Shown here piece after piece: positions 35,249 through 45,871 of a stretch of DNA of 64,000 nt (position 1 is the first letter of the stretch; each line of letters begins with the position of its first letter). Under the pieces are notes generated by a model. That model saw nothing but the letters and a program-made list of their open reading frames with translations, ran no database searches and was not told the origin of the DNA. The translations under genes were made by a program, and so were the position numbers. Source of the DNA: Aulosira sp. FACHB-615. GTDB taxonomy: Bacteria > Cyanobacteriota > Cyanobacteriia > Cyanobacteriales > Nostocaceae. The stretch is from the NCBI RefSeq assembly GCF_014698045.1, contig NZ_JACJSE010000010.1, positions 1-64,000 of the forward strand, read 5' to 3'.

Positions 35249-35599
35249 TTACCTGTAAGACATCCGAGATAAAGTGTTTAAAACATAGCGTTTACAGTCG
35301 TCTTTGTCAGCAAATATTTGTAATGATTTGTTCACTTTAGTGATTTCAAATAACATTTTAACCTGATCACTAACAGAGCAGACAAAAAATTTAGCGTTAG
35401 CATTACTGACAATTTTCATTGCTGACACTAAATAACCCAAGCCAGAACTATCGATAAATTTAATTCCTTGCATATCAATCAATATAACGTTAGTACCGTG
35501 GTTGATCAGGTTGCTAATTTCATTTTGCAATTGATTGCCAGTAATTTTATCTAAAATTCCTGCTGGTTCAAGTATTGTTAGCCGAAGTTTGTCGTTCAT
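35249..35599 (-). CDS. STAS-domain anti-sigma-factor antagonist
   Basis: A single 116-residue STAS domain with the phosphorylatable serine in FIDSSGLGYLVSA. The family (SpoIIAA/RsbV type) binds anti-sigma kinases when unphosphorylated. No RsbW-like kinase or PP2C phosphatase is adjacent, so its partner is elsewhere. The C-terminal KVNKSLQIFADKDDCKRYVL helix is typical of cyanobacterial members. It is convergent with the membrane-protein gene. Confidence 0.92.
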   Translation of the reverse strand: MNDKLRLTILEPAGILDKITGNQLQNEISNLINHGTNVILIDMQGIKFIDSSGLGYLVSAMKIVSNANAKFFVCSVSDQVKMLFEITKVNKSLQIFADKDDCKRYVLNTLSRMSYR

Positions 35600-36445
35600 A
35601 ACTTAGTTACCTTTTTTATCAATTCAAGTTAGTTAGAAGCAGTTATAGTTGGATAAACTACAAGTTATACAATGTATATTCTCTATGAATAAGATAGAAA
35701 TATACTATAGATACCTATTAGGTAGTTAACCAAAATTGAGCTAATTAAACGGGAGTTATTTTTGTACTAGCTAAAGCTACAGCGAGTATTTGACAGGAAA
35801 CAGATTCCTCTATAAATGTCAGTAATAAGTCTTGCTCTAATAGCAACGATATTAATATCGCGCTTATTAATGGCAATTCTATAAATATTGGATACAAGTC
35901 ATACAGTCAAGGCAATTAACTTTATAAGTCCTAAAAAATTAACTGCTTTGGAGTTACTTTTTTCTGGGTAAATACTTTATATCGCAATTAGCTGTTTAAC
36001 GTCGATGCTAGGGAATTGTTTTTGCTAACTCTTTATCAACGAAGTAGCAAACAACACAGATTCACACTAAACAAGAAGATTTATACTATTTTAGTATAAA
36101 AATTTACAGAAATTAACGTAAAATTACCCAAGGAATATCTATGATTTTTCAGAAAATTATATGCAATCCCGTATTGATGCAATGAGATTATTTTTACAGA
36201 CTACAATTATAAATAAAAATCTATAGATTTGATTAACAAACTATTTCATTAGTTAATTAAAAAATCATATTTAAATCTAAAATGCTTGAGAAATCAATGT
36301 TTTGCTATAGGACTCATATTTGATTTATGAAAAAAATCAGTACACCCAGGTCAGGCTTTTTTCCTACTCCCTACTCCCCATTCCCTACCCCCTACCTATA
36401 TAACTAGATTCAGAAATCAAATCGGATTCCTATAAACAGAGATGA
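35600..36445. other. 850-bp AT-rich gap with one repeat element
   Basis: No gene seen. Holds the 129-bp element at 36306-36434. The remainder is unusually A/T-rich and presumably holds the promoter of the STAS gene. Confidence 0.5.
36306..36434. repeat. 129-bp element, TATAGGA family, complete copy
   Basis: Starts tataggactcatatttgat and ends atttgattt-like inverted sequence finishing cggattcctata; the core has ctactccctactccc heptamers. It is the same length as the copies at 50157 and 57047. Confidence 0.88.
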
Positions 36446-39400
36446 TCATGAAAGTTCAACCATTACGTTAGTAAGAGGATGTTTATCTGACTTAATAGGT
36501 AAAGTAATGATAAATTCTGTTCCTTTACCTAATACAGAGTTGAGATGAATGGAACCGCTATGTTTTTCTGTAATCACTTGATGGCTAATGGACAATCCTA
36601 AACCTGTGCCTTTACCTACAGGTTTAGTTGTGAAAAATGGGTCAAATAAGCGGGATTGGATATTGTCTGGAATACCAACGCCATTATCGGCGATGATAAT
36701 TTGGACTTGGTTTAGTTCGGTTGTGAGAGTCCGAATCTGAATTTGATTGGGGTTGGCTGTAATTTCTTGTAAGCTGTGATGACGACTTTTTTCTTCTAGG
36801 GCATCGATCGCGTTAACAATTACACTAATAAATACTTGGTTAATTTCCCTAGCGCAGCATTCTACTAACGGTAGTTCGCCATATTCTTTGATAATTTCAA
36901 TTGCTGGACGATTAGTCTGGGCTTGCAGACGATATTGCAACATGACTAATGTATTATCAAGGCCTTCATGCAGATCCACCGCTTTATATTCTGATTCATC
37001 CAAACGAGAGAAGTTGCGTAAAGATAACACCATTTGTCGAATGCGTTCAGAACCCATGTGCATAGATTTGAGAATATTCGGTAAATCTTCTTTCACAAAG
37101 TTAAAATCTAGATTTTCGATTTCTGCATTTAGGGATTCTGGGGGATGGGGGTAGTGGTCTTGATAGGTATCTACTATATGTAATAAATCATTGGTATATT
37201 GCTGAATGTAATTTAAGTTGCCATGTATAAAGGTAATGGGGTTATTAATTTCGTGGGCAATACCGGCGACTAATTGGCCTAAAGCTGACATTTTTTCACT
37301 TTGTACCATTTGTGTTTGGGTACGATGCAATTCTTTTAAAGTTGTTTGCAGTTCCTCGTTTTTGTGGTTGAGTTCTTGAGTGCGTTCTTTGACTCTATCT
37401 TCTAGTTGTGCGTACAATCGAGCATTTTCTAAAGAGATGGCGGCTTGAGAAATTAATAACTGTAAAATTTCTAGGCGATCGCGGGTAAATGCTCCCACTG
37501 TCAGGTTATTTTCTAAATATAAAATGCCAATCAATTTGCCTTGGTTCAAAATTGGCGCACAAAGCACGCTTTTGGGGGAATATTCTAATATATAAGGATC
37601 AGCCGCTAGGGTTTGTTCTGTGGCTGCATTCTCAATCACTGCTAAGGTGAGAGAATTTTTCACCTGATTAATTAGACTCAGGGGTAATGTTTGATGATCA
37701 TCAAAGGGGAGAGAACGCAAAATACAACTGGGTTGTTCGAGTTGATAAAGTGCTTCAATGAACCAGGAATTACCTTTTGGCATGAGTAATGCACATTTAT
37801 CAGCACCAGCGTTTTTGAGTATGACTTCTAATAAAGTTGAGAGTAATTTTTCTAACTCAATTTCACTAGATAGCGATTGCGAAACTTTGACAATGCTGGC
37901 TAAATCTAGATTGGTTGAAAGACTACTTTTACTGAAACTAGAACTATCAACTTTCTCTGAAGAGGAAGAAATAATGGTTTCTGTGGCTTTGAAAGATGCT
38001 TGCTGTTTGTGCAGAATTGTCACGAGTAGTAGGGGATAGCGTGTTTCTAAATCGATGACTTTAGCTTCTGCACCCCAACGTGTATAACAATAATAAGCTT
38101 CCAGCATATAGGTTTGAGCGATTTTTGTTCTACCCAAACCAAGATAAAATTTGGCAGCTAGTTCATTTGCTAAGGCTTCTTCGTTGAGAAATTTGTGATC
38201 TTTGGCAAGAGTAATGGCGCGATCGTAATGTTCCATTGCTGCTAATTTTTGACCACGAACTCGACATTTTTCTGCTTCTACTAAATGCCACTTATGTAAA
38301 TGGTTCATTGGGGCAAATTGCGCCCATTGATACAAATTTGCTTGATGATTTTCTACCTCATTCAGAATTTCTTTTGCTTCTGGTTGTGTGGAAATAATTG
38401 CTAGGTGGGTGAGGGCTGCATAAAAATGGAAAATAGGAATATGAATCAGTCCTGATAATGCCATTAAATAGGGTTTGACTTGGGTAATGTAGTCGAGGGC
38501 ATTAGCATAATTACCATAAGAGTATGCCAGCAACAGTTTGTAAATATAAGCAAAGGCGATTCCTGTGAGATCATTATCTTGTTTGTGCTTTGGCAACATG
38601 ACTGTTTCATCATATATCTTGCCAATTAAGCAATCTGGCTGACTGACTGGTTCTTTCAATTGCTCGACTGCTTGCTGCATCATGTCTAAATAAACACGCG
38701 CAGAATCTTGCTTCACCTGAGTCAGAACAGCATTAGAAGTAGGAAATTCCAACGTTAATGTATTCAGGTCTACGCCAATAAACAGTGCGGTAAAAGCATA
38801 GATGGCTATGCTATAGCCAACATAGAGAAAATCACCTGTTTCCATACCAGTTCTGTGGGCTTCTTTTAATATGGAAAAGGTTGCTAAAAATGGTTGTTGA
38901 CGATGTTGAATGAAACAAGCAAACAGTGTGAAAGTGCAGGATTGCCAGCTTTGAGCATTTAATTTATCTAGTAGGGAGAGTGCTAATTTCCCGAACTTAT
39001 AGCCGGTTGCAACTTCGCCAAAAAAGGCGCACAGTACCAAACCCTGGGTTACATATCCTACCGTTGAGGCGGGCGCATTGCCAAATTCCAGCGATAACCG
39101 CACCATCGTTGTACCCAATAAAGGCAGTAAACTGGGGTTTCCCAGAAACACTGGTGCAAACAACATACCTAAAAGTTGCATTGCAGCTTGGGCTGTGGGT
39201 TCACTCATCAGGGGTAGGTTAATCAGTTCGGCAATTTCTCTGTTGTTGAGTTGCTGGTTTACCTCTGCTAAAGCTTTGCCAAGATGAACTTCGTCTAATT
39301 CGCTGGGGAATTCAATTCCTAGTTGTCTTAAAGCTTCTCTACCAACTGCGATCGCTGCTAACATTTGACTTTGAGAAGTTTGGGCAGCAATTTGAATTTC

Positions 39401-41968
39401 ATAGATTTTTACTTTGTCAAGGATGGTTTTAGCTTGTTGCAACACCAATGCAGCAAACTTTTCCATCCCAGCAAAATCACCATTTAAATAACTGGCTTCG
39501 GCTGCTGCTGTATGTATTTCTAAGGCTAATTCATACTGGGTTTGCCAGCAGTTAGATTCCAAAAGTGCGATCGCAGTTTGTAAATAGGCGACAGCAGCAG
39601 CATAAGCTGTGGCTGTTTTTGCTTTAGCACCAGCTTTTAAGTTCAGTTGGGCGAGGATTTGGCGATCGCTATTTTGGCTAATTAATGCCTGACCTTGATT
39701 TAAATGCCCAACAATATCAAATAGCTTTTCTTCTTGTTCACTTTCTGATAACTTTTGCTGGAGTAATTGACCAATTTGCCAGTGAGTTGCTTGTTTTTGA
39801 TTGTCAGGAATCAGAGAATAAGCTGCTTGTTGTACACGGTCATGTAAAAATTTATAAGCAACTGTTATTTGTCTTGATTCATTTGTCTGTTCTTCAATAT
39901 TATCCAACGAAATATTAACATTGCTTTCTCTATTAACTAATGACTCTTGTTGATAGAATTTATAAACATCAGTAATTGGTAAAATCAATCCTTCTTTTAA
40001 AACTTTCCACAAGGCAGTAGCTGTCTCAACTTCTGATTGTTGTGAAACAATTGCCAAAGTCTCTAAATCAAATTGATTTCCAATACAAGCAGCTAACTTT
40101 AATACTTGTTGAGTCGATATTGGGAGTTTTCGCAGTTGCGAACTCATGAAATTAACAACATCTTCTGTAACTGCTTGAGTTGTAATTTGAGCAATATCAC
40201 ATTGCCAACAACCTAAGTTTGCATCAAATTTAATCAGATTATCTTGATATAATGCCTTGAGAAATTGTGTTGTGAAAAAAGGATTGCCTTGAGTTTTATG
40301 ATATATTTTATGAGAAATATTTATGACCAAATTTACAGAACATTTGAAAGTATCAGCAACTAATTGATTAATATTTTCCTGATCTAGTGCTGCCAAAGTA
40401 ATTGTATTGATTACTACTTTGGTTTTGCGGATTTCATTTAAAGTCAAAATTAATGGATGTCCAGGGTTAACTTCGTTATCTCGATACGCACCAATTAATA
40501 AAAGATGATTTGTATCAGCCATTAATATTCGCATTAACTTTAATGATGCTGAATCTGCCCATTGCAAATCATCTAAAAATATAACTAAGGGATGTTCCGC
40601 ACTGGTAAAGACTTTGGTAAATTTTTGAAATAACAAATTAAAGCGATTTTGGGCTGCTTTACCAAATAATTCTACGGCTGGTGGTTGTTCGCCAATAATA
40701 CTCGCTAATTCGGGGATAACTTCAATAATTACTTGTCCATTTTCGCCAACGGCTGTTAATATTTGGGTTTTCCATGCTTGTATTTGGGCATCACTTTCAG
40801 TTAACAACTGTCCCATTAAATCTCGGAAGGCTTGCACAAAGGCACTAAAAGGAATATCCCGTTGAAATTGGTCGTATTTACCTTTAATAAAATAACCATG
40901 TTGGCGGACAATCGGCTTATGAACTTCGTTGACAACGGCGGTTTTGCCAATACCAGAAAAACCAGCAACTAATACCATTTCGGTTGCGCCATGACTAACT
41001 CTGTCAAAGGCTTGCAACAAAGTTTCTACTTCTGCTTGTCTACCGTAGAGTTTATCAGGAATAATAAAGCGATCGCACACATCTTGTTGAGCAATTTCAA
41101 ATCTTTGAATTTCCCCAGTAGAATTTAGCTGCTGTAAACAATTTTCTAAATCAAATTTTATTCCTAATGCACTTTGATATCTATCTTCTGCATTTTTCGC
41201 CATCAATTTGTTGATGATTTCTGCCAGTACATTGGGTATTTGGGAATTAATTTGGTTGACTAAAGGTGCTTTTTTGGCAATGTGACAATGCACCAACTCT
41301 ATGGGATCATTTGATTGAAAGGGTAACTCACCTGTGAGTAATTCGTAAAAAGTAATCCCTAAAGAATAAAAATCAGTCCGGTAATCAATTCCCCGGTTCA
41401 TTCTCCCTGTTTGTTCTGGTGAGATATAAGCCAGTGTACCTTCTAAAACGCTGGGATTCAGGATAGTATGAGTTTCTCTTGGTAATAAAGATGCAATACT
41501 AAAATCGATTAATTTAACTTGTTGAGTTTCAGGATTAATTAATATATTGCTGGGTTTAATATCTTTATGAATAATTGATTCTCGATAAAGTATTTCTAAA
41601 CAATTGCAAAGGGCGATCGCTATCTGTAAAAATTCCTTCAGAAACTCTAAACTTACCCTCCCTCCCAACTCCCGATTCCTAATTCCCCATTCCCGCAGCG
41701 AAATTCCACCAAAATCTTCCATGACTAACGCATAGCCATTCTCATAATTTTCTAGACTGTAAGTCTGAATAATTCCGGGAGAGTTGAGATTTTTAGCAAT
41801 GGTATACTGATTGCGAAACTGTACAAGTTCATTAAAACTCGGATAAGGATTCTTCAGCACTTTAAGTACTACTGATAATGAATCAATCTCTCGAATAGCC
41901 CGATAAACCAAAGTTTTAGAGCCGTTGTAAATTTCTTTACCCAATTTATAACCGGGAATTCTCAGCAT
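36446..41968 (-). CDS. hybrid Ser/Thr kinase - AAA ATPase - GAF - histidine kinase
   Basis: A 1840-residue soluble signalling protein of the HstK-like class found in heterocystous cyanobacteria. Order: Ser/Thr kinase (about 8-270, catalytic HKDIKPSNIL, metal motif DFS instead of DFG, APE replaced by SPEQTGR); an AAA/MalT-like ATPase with Walker A GFSGIGKT near 337 and LVIFLDDLQWAD; a long TPR-like helical region (about 700-1350); GAF (about 1366-1522); HisKA with His in GIAHEINNPI (near 1575); and an ATPase domain with NAIDAL and GKGTGLGLSI. It has no receiver domain, so its response regulator lies elsewhere. The signal presumably enters through GAF or the helical region. Confidence 0.95.
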   Translation of the reverse strand: MLRIPGYKLGKEIYNGSKTLVYRAIREIDSLSVVLKVLKNPYPSFNELVQFRNQYTIAKNLNSPGIIQTYSLENYENGYALVMEDFGGISLREWGIRNRELGGRVSLEFLKEFLQIAIALCNCLEILYRESIIHKDIKPSNILINPETQQVKLIDFSIASLLPRETHTILNPSVLEGTLAYISPEQTGRMNRGIDYRTDFYSLGITFYELLTGELPFQSNDPIELVHCHIAKKAPLVNQINSQIPNVLAEIINKLMAKNAEDRYQSALGIKFDLENCLQQLNSTGEIQRFEIAQQDVCDRFIIPDKLYGRQAEVETLLQAFDRVSHGATEMVLVAGFSGIGKTAVVNEVHKPIVRQHGYFIKGKYDQFQRDIPFSAFVQAFRDLMGQLLTESDAQIQAWKTQILTAVGENGQVIIEVIPELASIIGEQPPAVELFGKAAQNRFNLLFQKFTKVFTSAEHPLVIFLDDLQWADSASLKLMRILMADTNHLLLIGAYRDNEVNPGHPLILTLNEIRKTKVVINTITLAALDQENINQLVADTFKCSVNLVINISHKIYHKTQGNPFFTTQFLKALYQDNLIKFDANLGCWQCDIAQITTQAVTEDVVNFMSSQLRKLPISTQQVLKLAACIGNQFDLETLAIVSQQSEVETATALWKVLKEGLILPITDVYKFYQQESLVNRESNVNISLDNIEEQTNESRQITVAYKFLHDRVQQAAYSLIPDNQKQATHWQIGQLLQQKLSESEQEEKLFDIVGHLNQGQALISQNSDRQILAQLNLKAGAKAKTATAYAAAVAYLQTAIALLESNCWQTQYELALEIHTAAAEASYLNGDFAGMEKFAALVLQQAKTILDKVKIYEIQIAAQTSQSQMLAAIAVGREALRQLGIEFPSELDEVHLGKALAEVNQQLNNREIAELINLPLMSEPTAQAAMQLLGMLFAPVFLGNPSLLPLLGTTMVRLSLEFGNAPASTVGYVTQGLVLCAFFGEVATGYKFGKLALSLLDKLNAQSWQSCTFTLFACFIQHRQQPFLATFSILKEAHRTGMETGDFLYVGYSIAIYAFTALFIGVDLNTLTLEFPTSNAVLTQVKQDSARVYLDMMQQAVEQLKEPVSQPDCLIGKIYDETVMLPKHKQDNDLTGIAFAYIYKLLLAYSYGNYANALDYITQVKPYLMALSGLIHIPIFHFYAALTHLAIISTQPEAKEILNEVENHQANLYQWAQFAPMNHLHKWHLVEAEKCRVRGQKLAAMEHYDRAITLAKDHKFLNEEALANELAAKFYLGLGRTKIAQTYMLEAYYCYTRWGAEAKVIDLETRYPLLLVTILHKQQASFKATETIISSSSEKVDSSSFSKSSLSTNLDLASIVKVSQSLSSEIELEKLLSTLLEVILKNAGADKCALLMPKGNSWFIEALYQLEQPSCILRSLPFDDHQTLPLSLINQVKNSLTLAVIENAATEQTLAADPYILEYSPKSVLCAPILNQGKLIGILYLENNLTVGAFTRDRLEILQLLISQAAISLENARLYAQLEDRVKERTQELNHKNEELQTTLKELHRTQTQMVQSEKMSALGQLVAGIAHEINNPITFIHGNLNYIQQYTNDLLHIVDTYQDHYPHPPESLNAEIENLDFNFVKEDLPNILKSMHMGSERIRQMVLSLRNFSRLDESEYKAVDLHEGLDNTLVMLQYRLQAQTNRPAIEIIKEYGELPLVECCAREINQVFISVIVNAIDALEEKSRHHSLQEITANPNQIQIRTLTTELNQVQIIIADNGVGIPDNIQSRLFDPFFTTKPVGKGTGLGLSISHQVITEKHSGSIHLNSVLGKGTEFIITLPIKSDKHPLTNVMVELS

Positions 41969-42264
41969 AGTATCAAATTGATGTAAATACTAAGCTTAGT
42001 ATTCCCATCTGCACAAAAAATTTTATCATTTAAGCAAAAATTGCTACTGTGTATCTACAGAGATTGGTGAGCATTAAAAACTTTAACCATCCAACTGTAT
42101 TAGTAAACACAATTTATTCTCTAATGCAGATATCGTTGTCAGAATACCAAAGATATTTCATCTCATATAAATCTAAACAATGGTTGTAAGTAGAGCGATG
42201 TGAATATTTGAGGATGAGTATGAAGTAAAAAAACAATTTAGGAGTGCAAATTAATATCAGCACA

Positions 42265-43545
42265 TTAATTTGCTACTAACTTTGTCCTCAAATTGATCAA
42301 TTTCACTAGTTGGGGTAATTGTTGTATGAATAATAACGAACCTAAAATGCAGATTACACCACCTAAAATCAAAGTATTGGGAGCTTTTAAATAATTGGCG
42401 AGAGTTCCAGCGAGGAGATTACCAAAAGGAGCCATACCCATAAAACACATAGCATAAAAACTCATTACCCTGCCGCGTTTGCTATCTTCCACAATAAATT
42501 GCAGCAATGTATTACTTGCAGCTACCTGGAGTGTAGAACTCCAGCCAACCATAACCAAAGCTAACTGAGAAATCCAGAAGACTTGAGAGACAGAAAAACA
42601 AATAAAGCCAACCCCCATAATCGCCGGACAAAAGGCTATTAAACGCTCTAAACCTACGATATTTTGGCGAAAACTCAGATAAACACAAGCAAACACCGAA
42701 CCCATAGCAGCTGCGGCTGTGAGAAAACCCAAGGTTTCCGAACCTCCATGCAGAACTTCGACTGCAAAGATGGGTAGAAGTGTCGTATATGACATACCCA
42801 CTAAACTAGCTGTTGCCAGTAATAGCAAGATAGAACGCACAGGTAAGAAATGATAAGCATATTGAAATCCTTCTTGCAACTTTCGCCAAGGATCGCTTGT
42901 CTGTATTTCCACTGTGCGCGGTGTAATTTGCATTGCTGTAATTGCCCAAATAGCCACAATATAGCTGAGACTATCGTATAAAAAGCAGTAGCCTGCGCCA
43001 AACTTAGCAATCAAAATCCCACCAAGAGCCGGGCCAATTAATCGCGCTCCATTGAGAAAGGCTGCATTAAGCGCGATGCCTTCGGCGGGCTACGCCAACG
43101 CATTTGCCATCAGTTCTCGACTCACCATATCACTAACAAATGCGTGACGAACCGGCACATCTAAGCCTTTGAGCAAACCTAATAATGTACTCAAGGTTAG
43201 CAATGTCCAAAAATTAGCCAAACCTAAAAATGTGATGACAGTCAGAATAATTGAGATAGAAATCCCAACAAGCTGAAATAACAATAACAAACGATGGCGG
43301 TTGTAGCGATCGGCTAAAATCCCCGAAATTGGAGCTAAGGCAAATACTGGTAATTGTCCAAAAAATCCTGCTATTCCTAACATTAAAGCCGAATCGGTTA
43401 ATTGATAAATCAACCAAAGCACCGCTACCTGGGTCATGAAATTGCCCGTCATCGACAAAGCTTGTCCGGCAAAATAGAGGCGATAATTGCGCGATCGCAA
43501 CGCAGGCAAATCAAGATTTAATTTAAATAAAGATAATAATTTCAT
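42265..43545 (-). pseudogene. MFS transporter interrupted by an in-frame stop in a 21-bp insertion
   Basis: The two halves (43545-43090 and 43089-42265) are in the same frame and together match the intact MFS transporter at 54293-55597 over its whole length: YRLYFAGQALSMTGNFMTQ, KGLDVPVRHAFVSD, YCFLYDSLSYI, KRGRVMSFYAMCFMGMAPFGNLLAG. Between them a 21-bp insert (43078-43098) brings the codons LA-stop-PAEG. Without it the reading would be NAIALNAAF, as in the paralogue (NAIALNSVM). The product is a 12-helix exporter/permease relic unless the TAG is read through. It lies 200 bp downstream of the FAD oxidoreductase gene, and probably belonged to its operon. Confidence 0.85.
43078..43098. repeat. 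21-bp palindromic insertion splitting a HIP1 site
   Basis: gccttcggcgggctacgcca plus one more a, inserted inside GCGATCGC: GCGAT remains on one side and CGC on the other. The paralogue has the uninterrupted octamer at the same codons (55119-55126). Confidence 0.8.
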
Positions 43546-43597
43546 GTATAAGATTTCACAACTTCTAAACTCTTTAATTCTCTGCGCCCCTCTGACT

Positions 43598-43637
43598 TGA
43601 AAGTGCTGAGTGCTGAGTTAAAAGTGCTGAGTAAGCA
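43598..43637. repeat. short tgctgag heptamer repeat
   Basis: aaagtgctgagtgctgag followed by aaaagtgctgagtaag between the MFS and FAD oxidoreductase genes; same type as at 22418. Confidence 0.7.
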
Positions 43638-43744
43638 TAGTACTCGCTCTTTCATGCTTGGCTATGAAACTTGTTTCATCGGGACTGCGTTGAAAAAAGG
43701 AAGAAATCAAGCAACAGCCTCATTCCTTCCTCAATCCCTAAAAC

Positions 43745-45337
43745 TTACACTGTGACTAATTCCCGTTTTGCAACTATCGACTCAGGCTTGACCCAAATCT
43801 GATCTAACCCACCACTCAACAGGCGATATTGTTGGTTGGGGTCTTGTTGCGGATAATCCATCCGCTTGTGCATCCCTCTAGTTTCTTGGCGTTGCAAACC
43901 ACTGTTGTACATCCAGCGTGCAGTTGCAACCATCGCTGCTGCTTCCCGCGATCGCACAATATGGCTATCATAAGGTGTGTTACTACGGCGGATTTCTTGC
44001 CATAGGTGATCTAATCTTTCTAAAGATTCACCTAATACAGATTCGCTGCGGAAGAGGTTGCGGTCATAGGGAAAAACTTCAGCTTGGGTTGCCGCGATCG
44101 CTTCTTCAGCAGAGAATTGATGATCACCGCCGCCACGTAACCCAGCTGCACCCACTCCCTGAACACTGCGCTGGCTGGCTTTTTCACCCAAACTCAAGGC
44201 ATAGTTAGCCGCAGATTGTCCCGACCAATAGCCAGAAGACATTGCCCAAGCCGCATTATGGCTACCACCACCTGTAAAACCACCGCAGATTAATTCTCTA
44301 GTAGCAGCATCCCCCGCCGCATAAAGTCCATTAACTGAGGTAGCGCAGGTATGGTCAGTAATCCGAATCCCACCAGTACCGCGTACAGTTCCTTCTAAAC
44401 GCAAAGTGATCGGGAATCTTTGTGTAAATGGGTCTATCCCCGCGCGATCGAATACCACAAAGAAGTTAGGCTGAGAAGCTCGCATCCATGCTTTAGTTGC
44501 TTCATCCATATTTTGGTCGAGACGTGCATACACAGGTTGAGTCAGCAATGTCTTAGCAATCACTGAACGACCACGTTTAGAACCTGCACCTTCAATTACT
44601 GTGCCATCTTCATAGGTGAAAGAAGCCCAATCATAATATCGGGTCTTAGTCACCGAAGAAAACGCCGGCGAAATCGCATAGGCATTGGAAAATTCCATCC
44701 CAGAGAAATCAGCCCCGGCTTCAGCAGCCATTAAATAACCGTCTCCTGTCAAAACATTACAACCCAGAGCCTTACTCAAAAAGGCACAGCCACCAGTTGC
44801 AATCACCACGGCTCCAGCTTTCACTGTCCAGTGTTCCCCGGTTTGTCGATTAATCCCCTTAGCACCAGCTACCGCGCCTTCTGCATCCACCAATAACTCT
44901 AAAGCGGGACTGTGGTCTAAAATTTTCACCCCTGCTTGCTTAATCTTTCTCCGCATAAACCGCATATACTCTGGGCCTTGCAAAGAGCGACGGATAACTT
45001 TTCCTTCTGCATCCACACTAAAACGGTAGCCTTCGTCAGCCAGAGAATTAATGTTGTCATAGGTACGGTCTAATACCCGCTTCATCCACTGCCGATCTGC
45101 CAGGAAACCTCCCATCGCTTCTCGGCTGGCCATTGCGGCTTCTCGTTGTTCTGGGTCTGGTGGTATATACCATACGCCATTTCCAGATGCGGCCGCTGCA
45201 CCACTTGTACCGCAGTAACCTTTATCTACTAACACAACTTTTGCGCCACTGGTGGCTGCACTCCAAGCCGCCCAAGTTCCAGACGGGCCGCCACCAATAA
45301 TCAAAACATCAGCGTCTTGATGAGTAGAACTATTCAT
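43745..45337 (-). CDS. FAD-dependent oxidoreductase of the fumarate reductase/AprA-like family
   Basis: 530 residues. FAD-binding Rossmann start DVLIIGGGPSGTWAAWSAATSG, then GTSGAAAASGNGVW, VIATGGCAFLSKALGCNVLTGDGYLMAAEAGADF, and the C-terminal FAD clamp NGLYAAGDAATRELICGGFTGGG. The order and sizes fit the flavoprotein subunits of fumarate reductase, L-aspartate oxidase and adenylylsulfate reductase, but the residues deciding the substrate are not clear. Its neighbours handle organic sulfur, so I infer a sulfur-related or sulfonate-related redox role. A small iron-sulfur partner, usual for AprA, is absent. The 26-bp site at 45680 lies 343 bp upstream. Confidence 0.82.
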   Translation of the reverse strand: MNSSTHQDADVLIIGGGPSGTWAAWSAATSGAKVVLVDKGYCGTSGAAAASGNGVWYIPPDPEQREAAMASREAMGGFLADRQWMKRVLDRTYDNINSLADEGYRFSVDAEGKVIRRSLQGPEYMRFMRRKIKQAGVKILDHSPALELLVDAEGAVAGAKGINRQTGEHWTVKAGAVVIATGGCAFLSKALGCNVLTGDGYLMAAEAGADFSGMEFSNAYAISPAFSSVTKTRYYDWASFTYEDGTVIEGAGSKRGRSVIAKTLLTQPVYARLDQNMDEATKAWMRASQPNFFVVFDRAGIDPFTQRFPITLRLEGTVRGTGGIRITDHTCATSVNGLYAAGDAATRELICGGFTGGGSHNAAWAMSSGYWSGQSAANYALSLGEKASQRSVQGVGAAGLRGGGDHQFSAEEAIAATQAEVFPYDRNLFRSESVLGESLERLDHLWQEIRRSNTPYDSHIVRSREAAAMVATARWMYNSGLQRQETRGMHKRMDYPQQDPNQQYRLLSGGLDQIWVKPESIVAKRELVTV

Positions 45338-45679
45338 GAAATTTACTCCTTGAAAAGTAAGAAATGGGGAAGGGCAATCTTCCCCAGATAATGAGCGAGG
45401 CTAAGTTACATACATAACTAGCCAAGTTCATCTAGGCATAATTTCTAGAAGACCTGAAAAGTTAGCTCTCCAAGTCTTACATAGGCTTCCTTAAAATACT
45501 AATTATTGACCGATTTAACGTAGTTAATTTAGCAGTATTGCATTGCCATTCAAAAAATTCAAGTACTTAGTATATGTAAAACAAATATTTAGTTATTCTA
45601 AGTAATGCTAGGAATATAGGCTTTACTGCACTACTTGATTTTTTTCAAACTATGTGACATGATACTTAACACAGTAAAG

Positions 45680-45705
45680 TACGGTAACTCGATAAACTTA
45701 CTGTA
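45680..45705. promoter_or_regulatory. sulfur-island operator candidate 1
   Basis: TACGGTAA-N10-TTACTGTA, one mismatch from a perfect palindrome (flanks AG/CT extend the symmetry). The same 26-bp geometry occurs at 51667, 57258 and 60759. Confidence 0.6.
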
Positions 45706-45807
45706 CTAACTCCTCTACCGGCAATTCTGATTTAACTCGCTATTGCTTAGTTAGTTTAATCAGAAGCCATTCCATGCCTAGGGTTTAATTTGAAAAACAC
45801 AACCTAT

Positions 45808-45821
45808 GAGGAATTTTCCTC
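45808..45821. promoter_or_regulatory. perfect palindrome upstream of groES
   Basis: GAGGAA-TT-TTCCTC, 50 bp before the groES ATG. It could be an operator or a leader hairpin; it is not a known HrcA site. Confidence 0.3.
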
Positions 45822-45871
45822 TCAGTTGAATTGAACATTTACCTCAAAAAAGTGAGTTTGGAGAATTTTGT

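Larger units (their letters stand above)
45338..45871. other. divergent intergenic region between the FAD oxidoreductase and groES
   Basis: No gene. Contains the sulfur-island site 1 (45680-45705) and a perfect palindrome at 45808. No CIRCE element (TTAGCACTC-N9-GAGTGCTAA) could be found. Confidence 0.55.
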
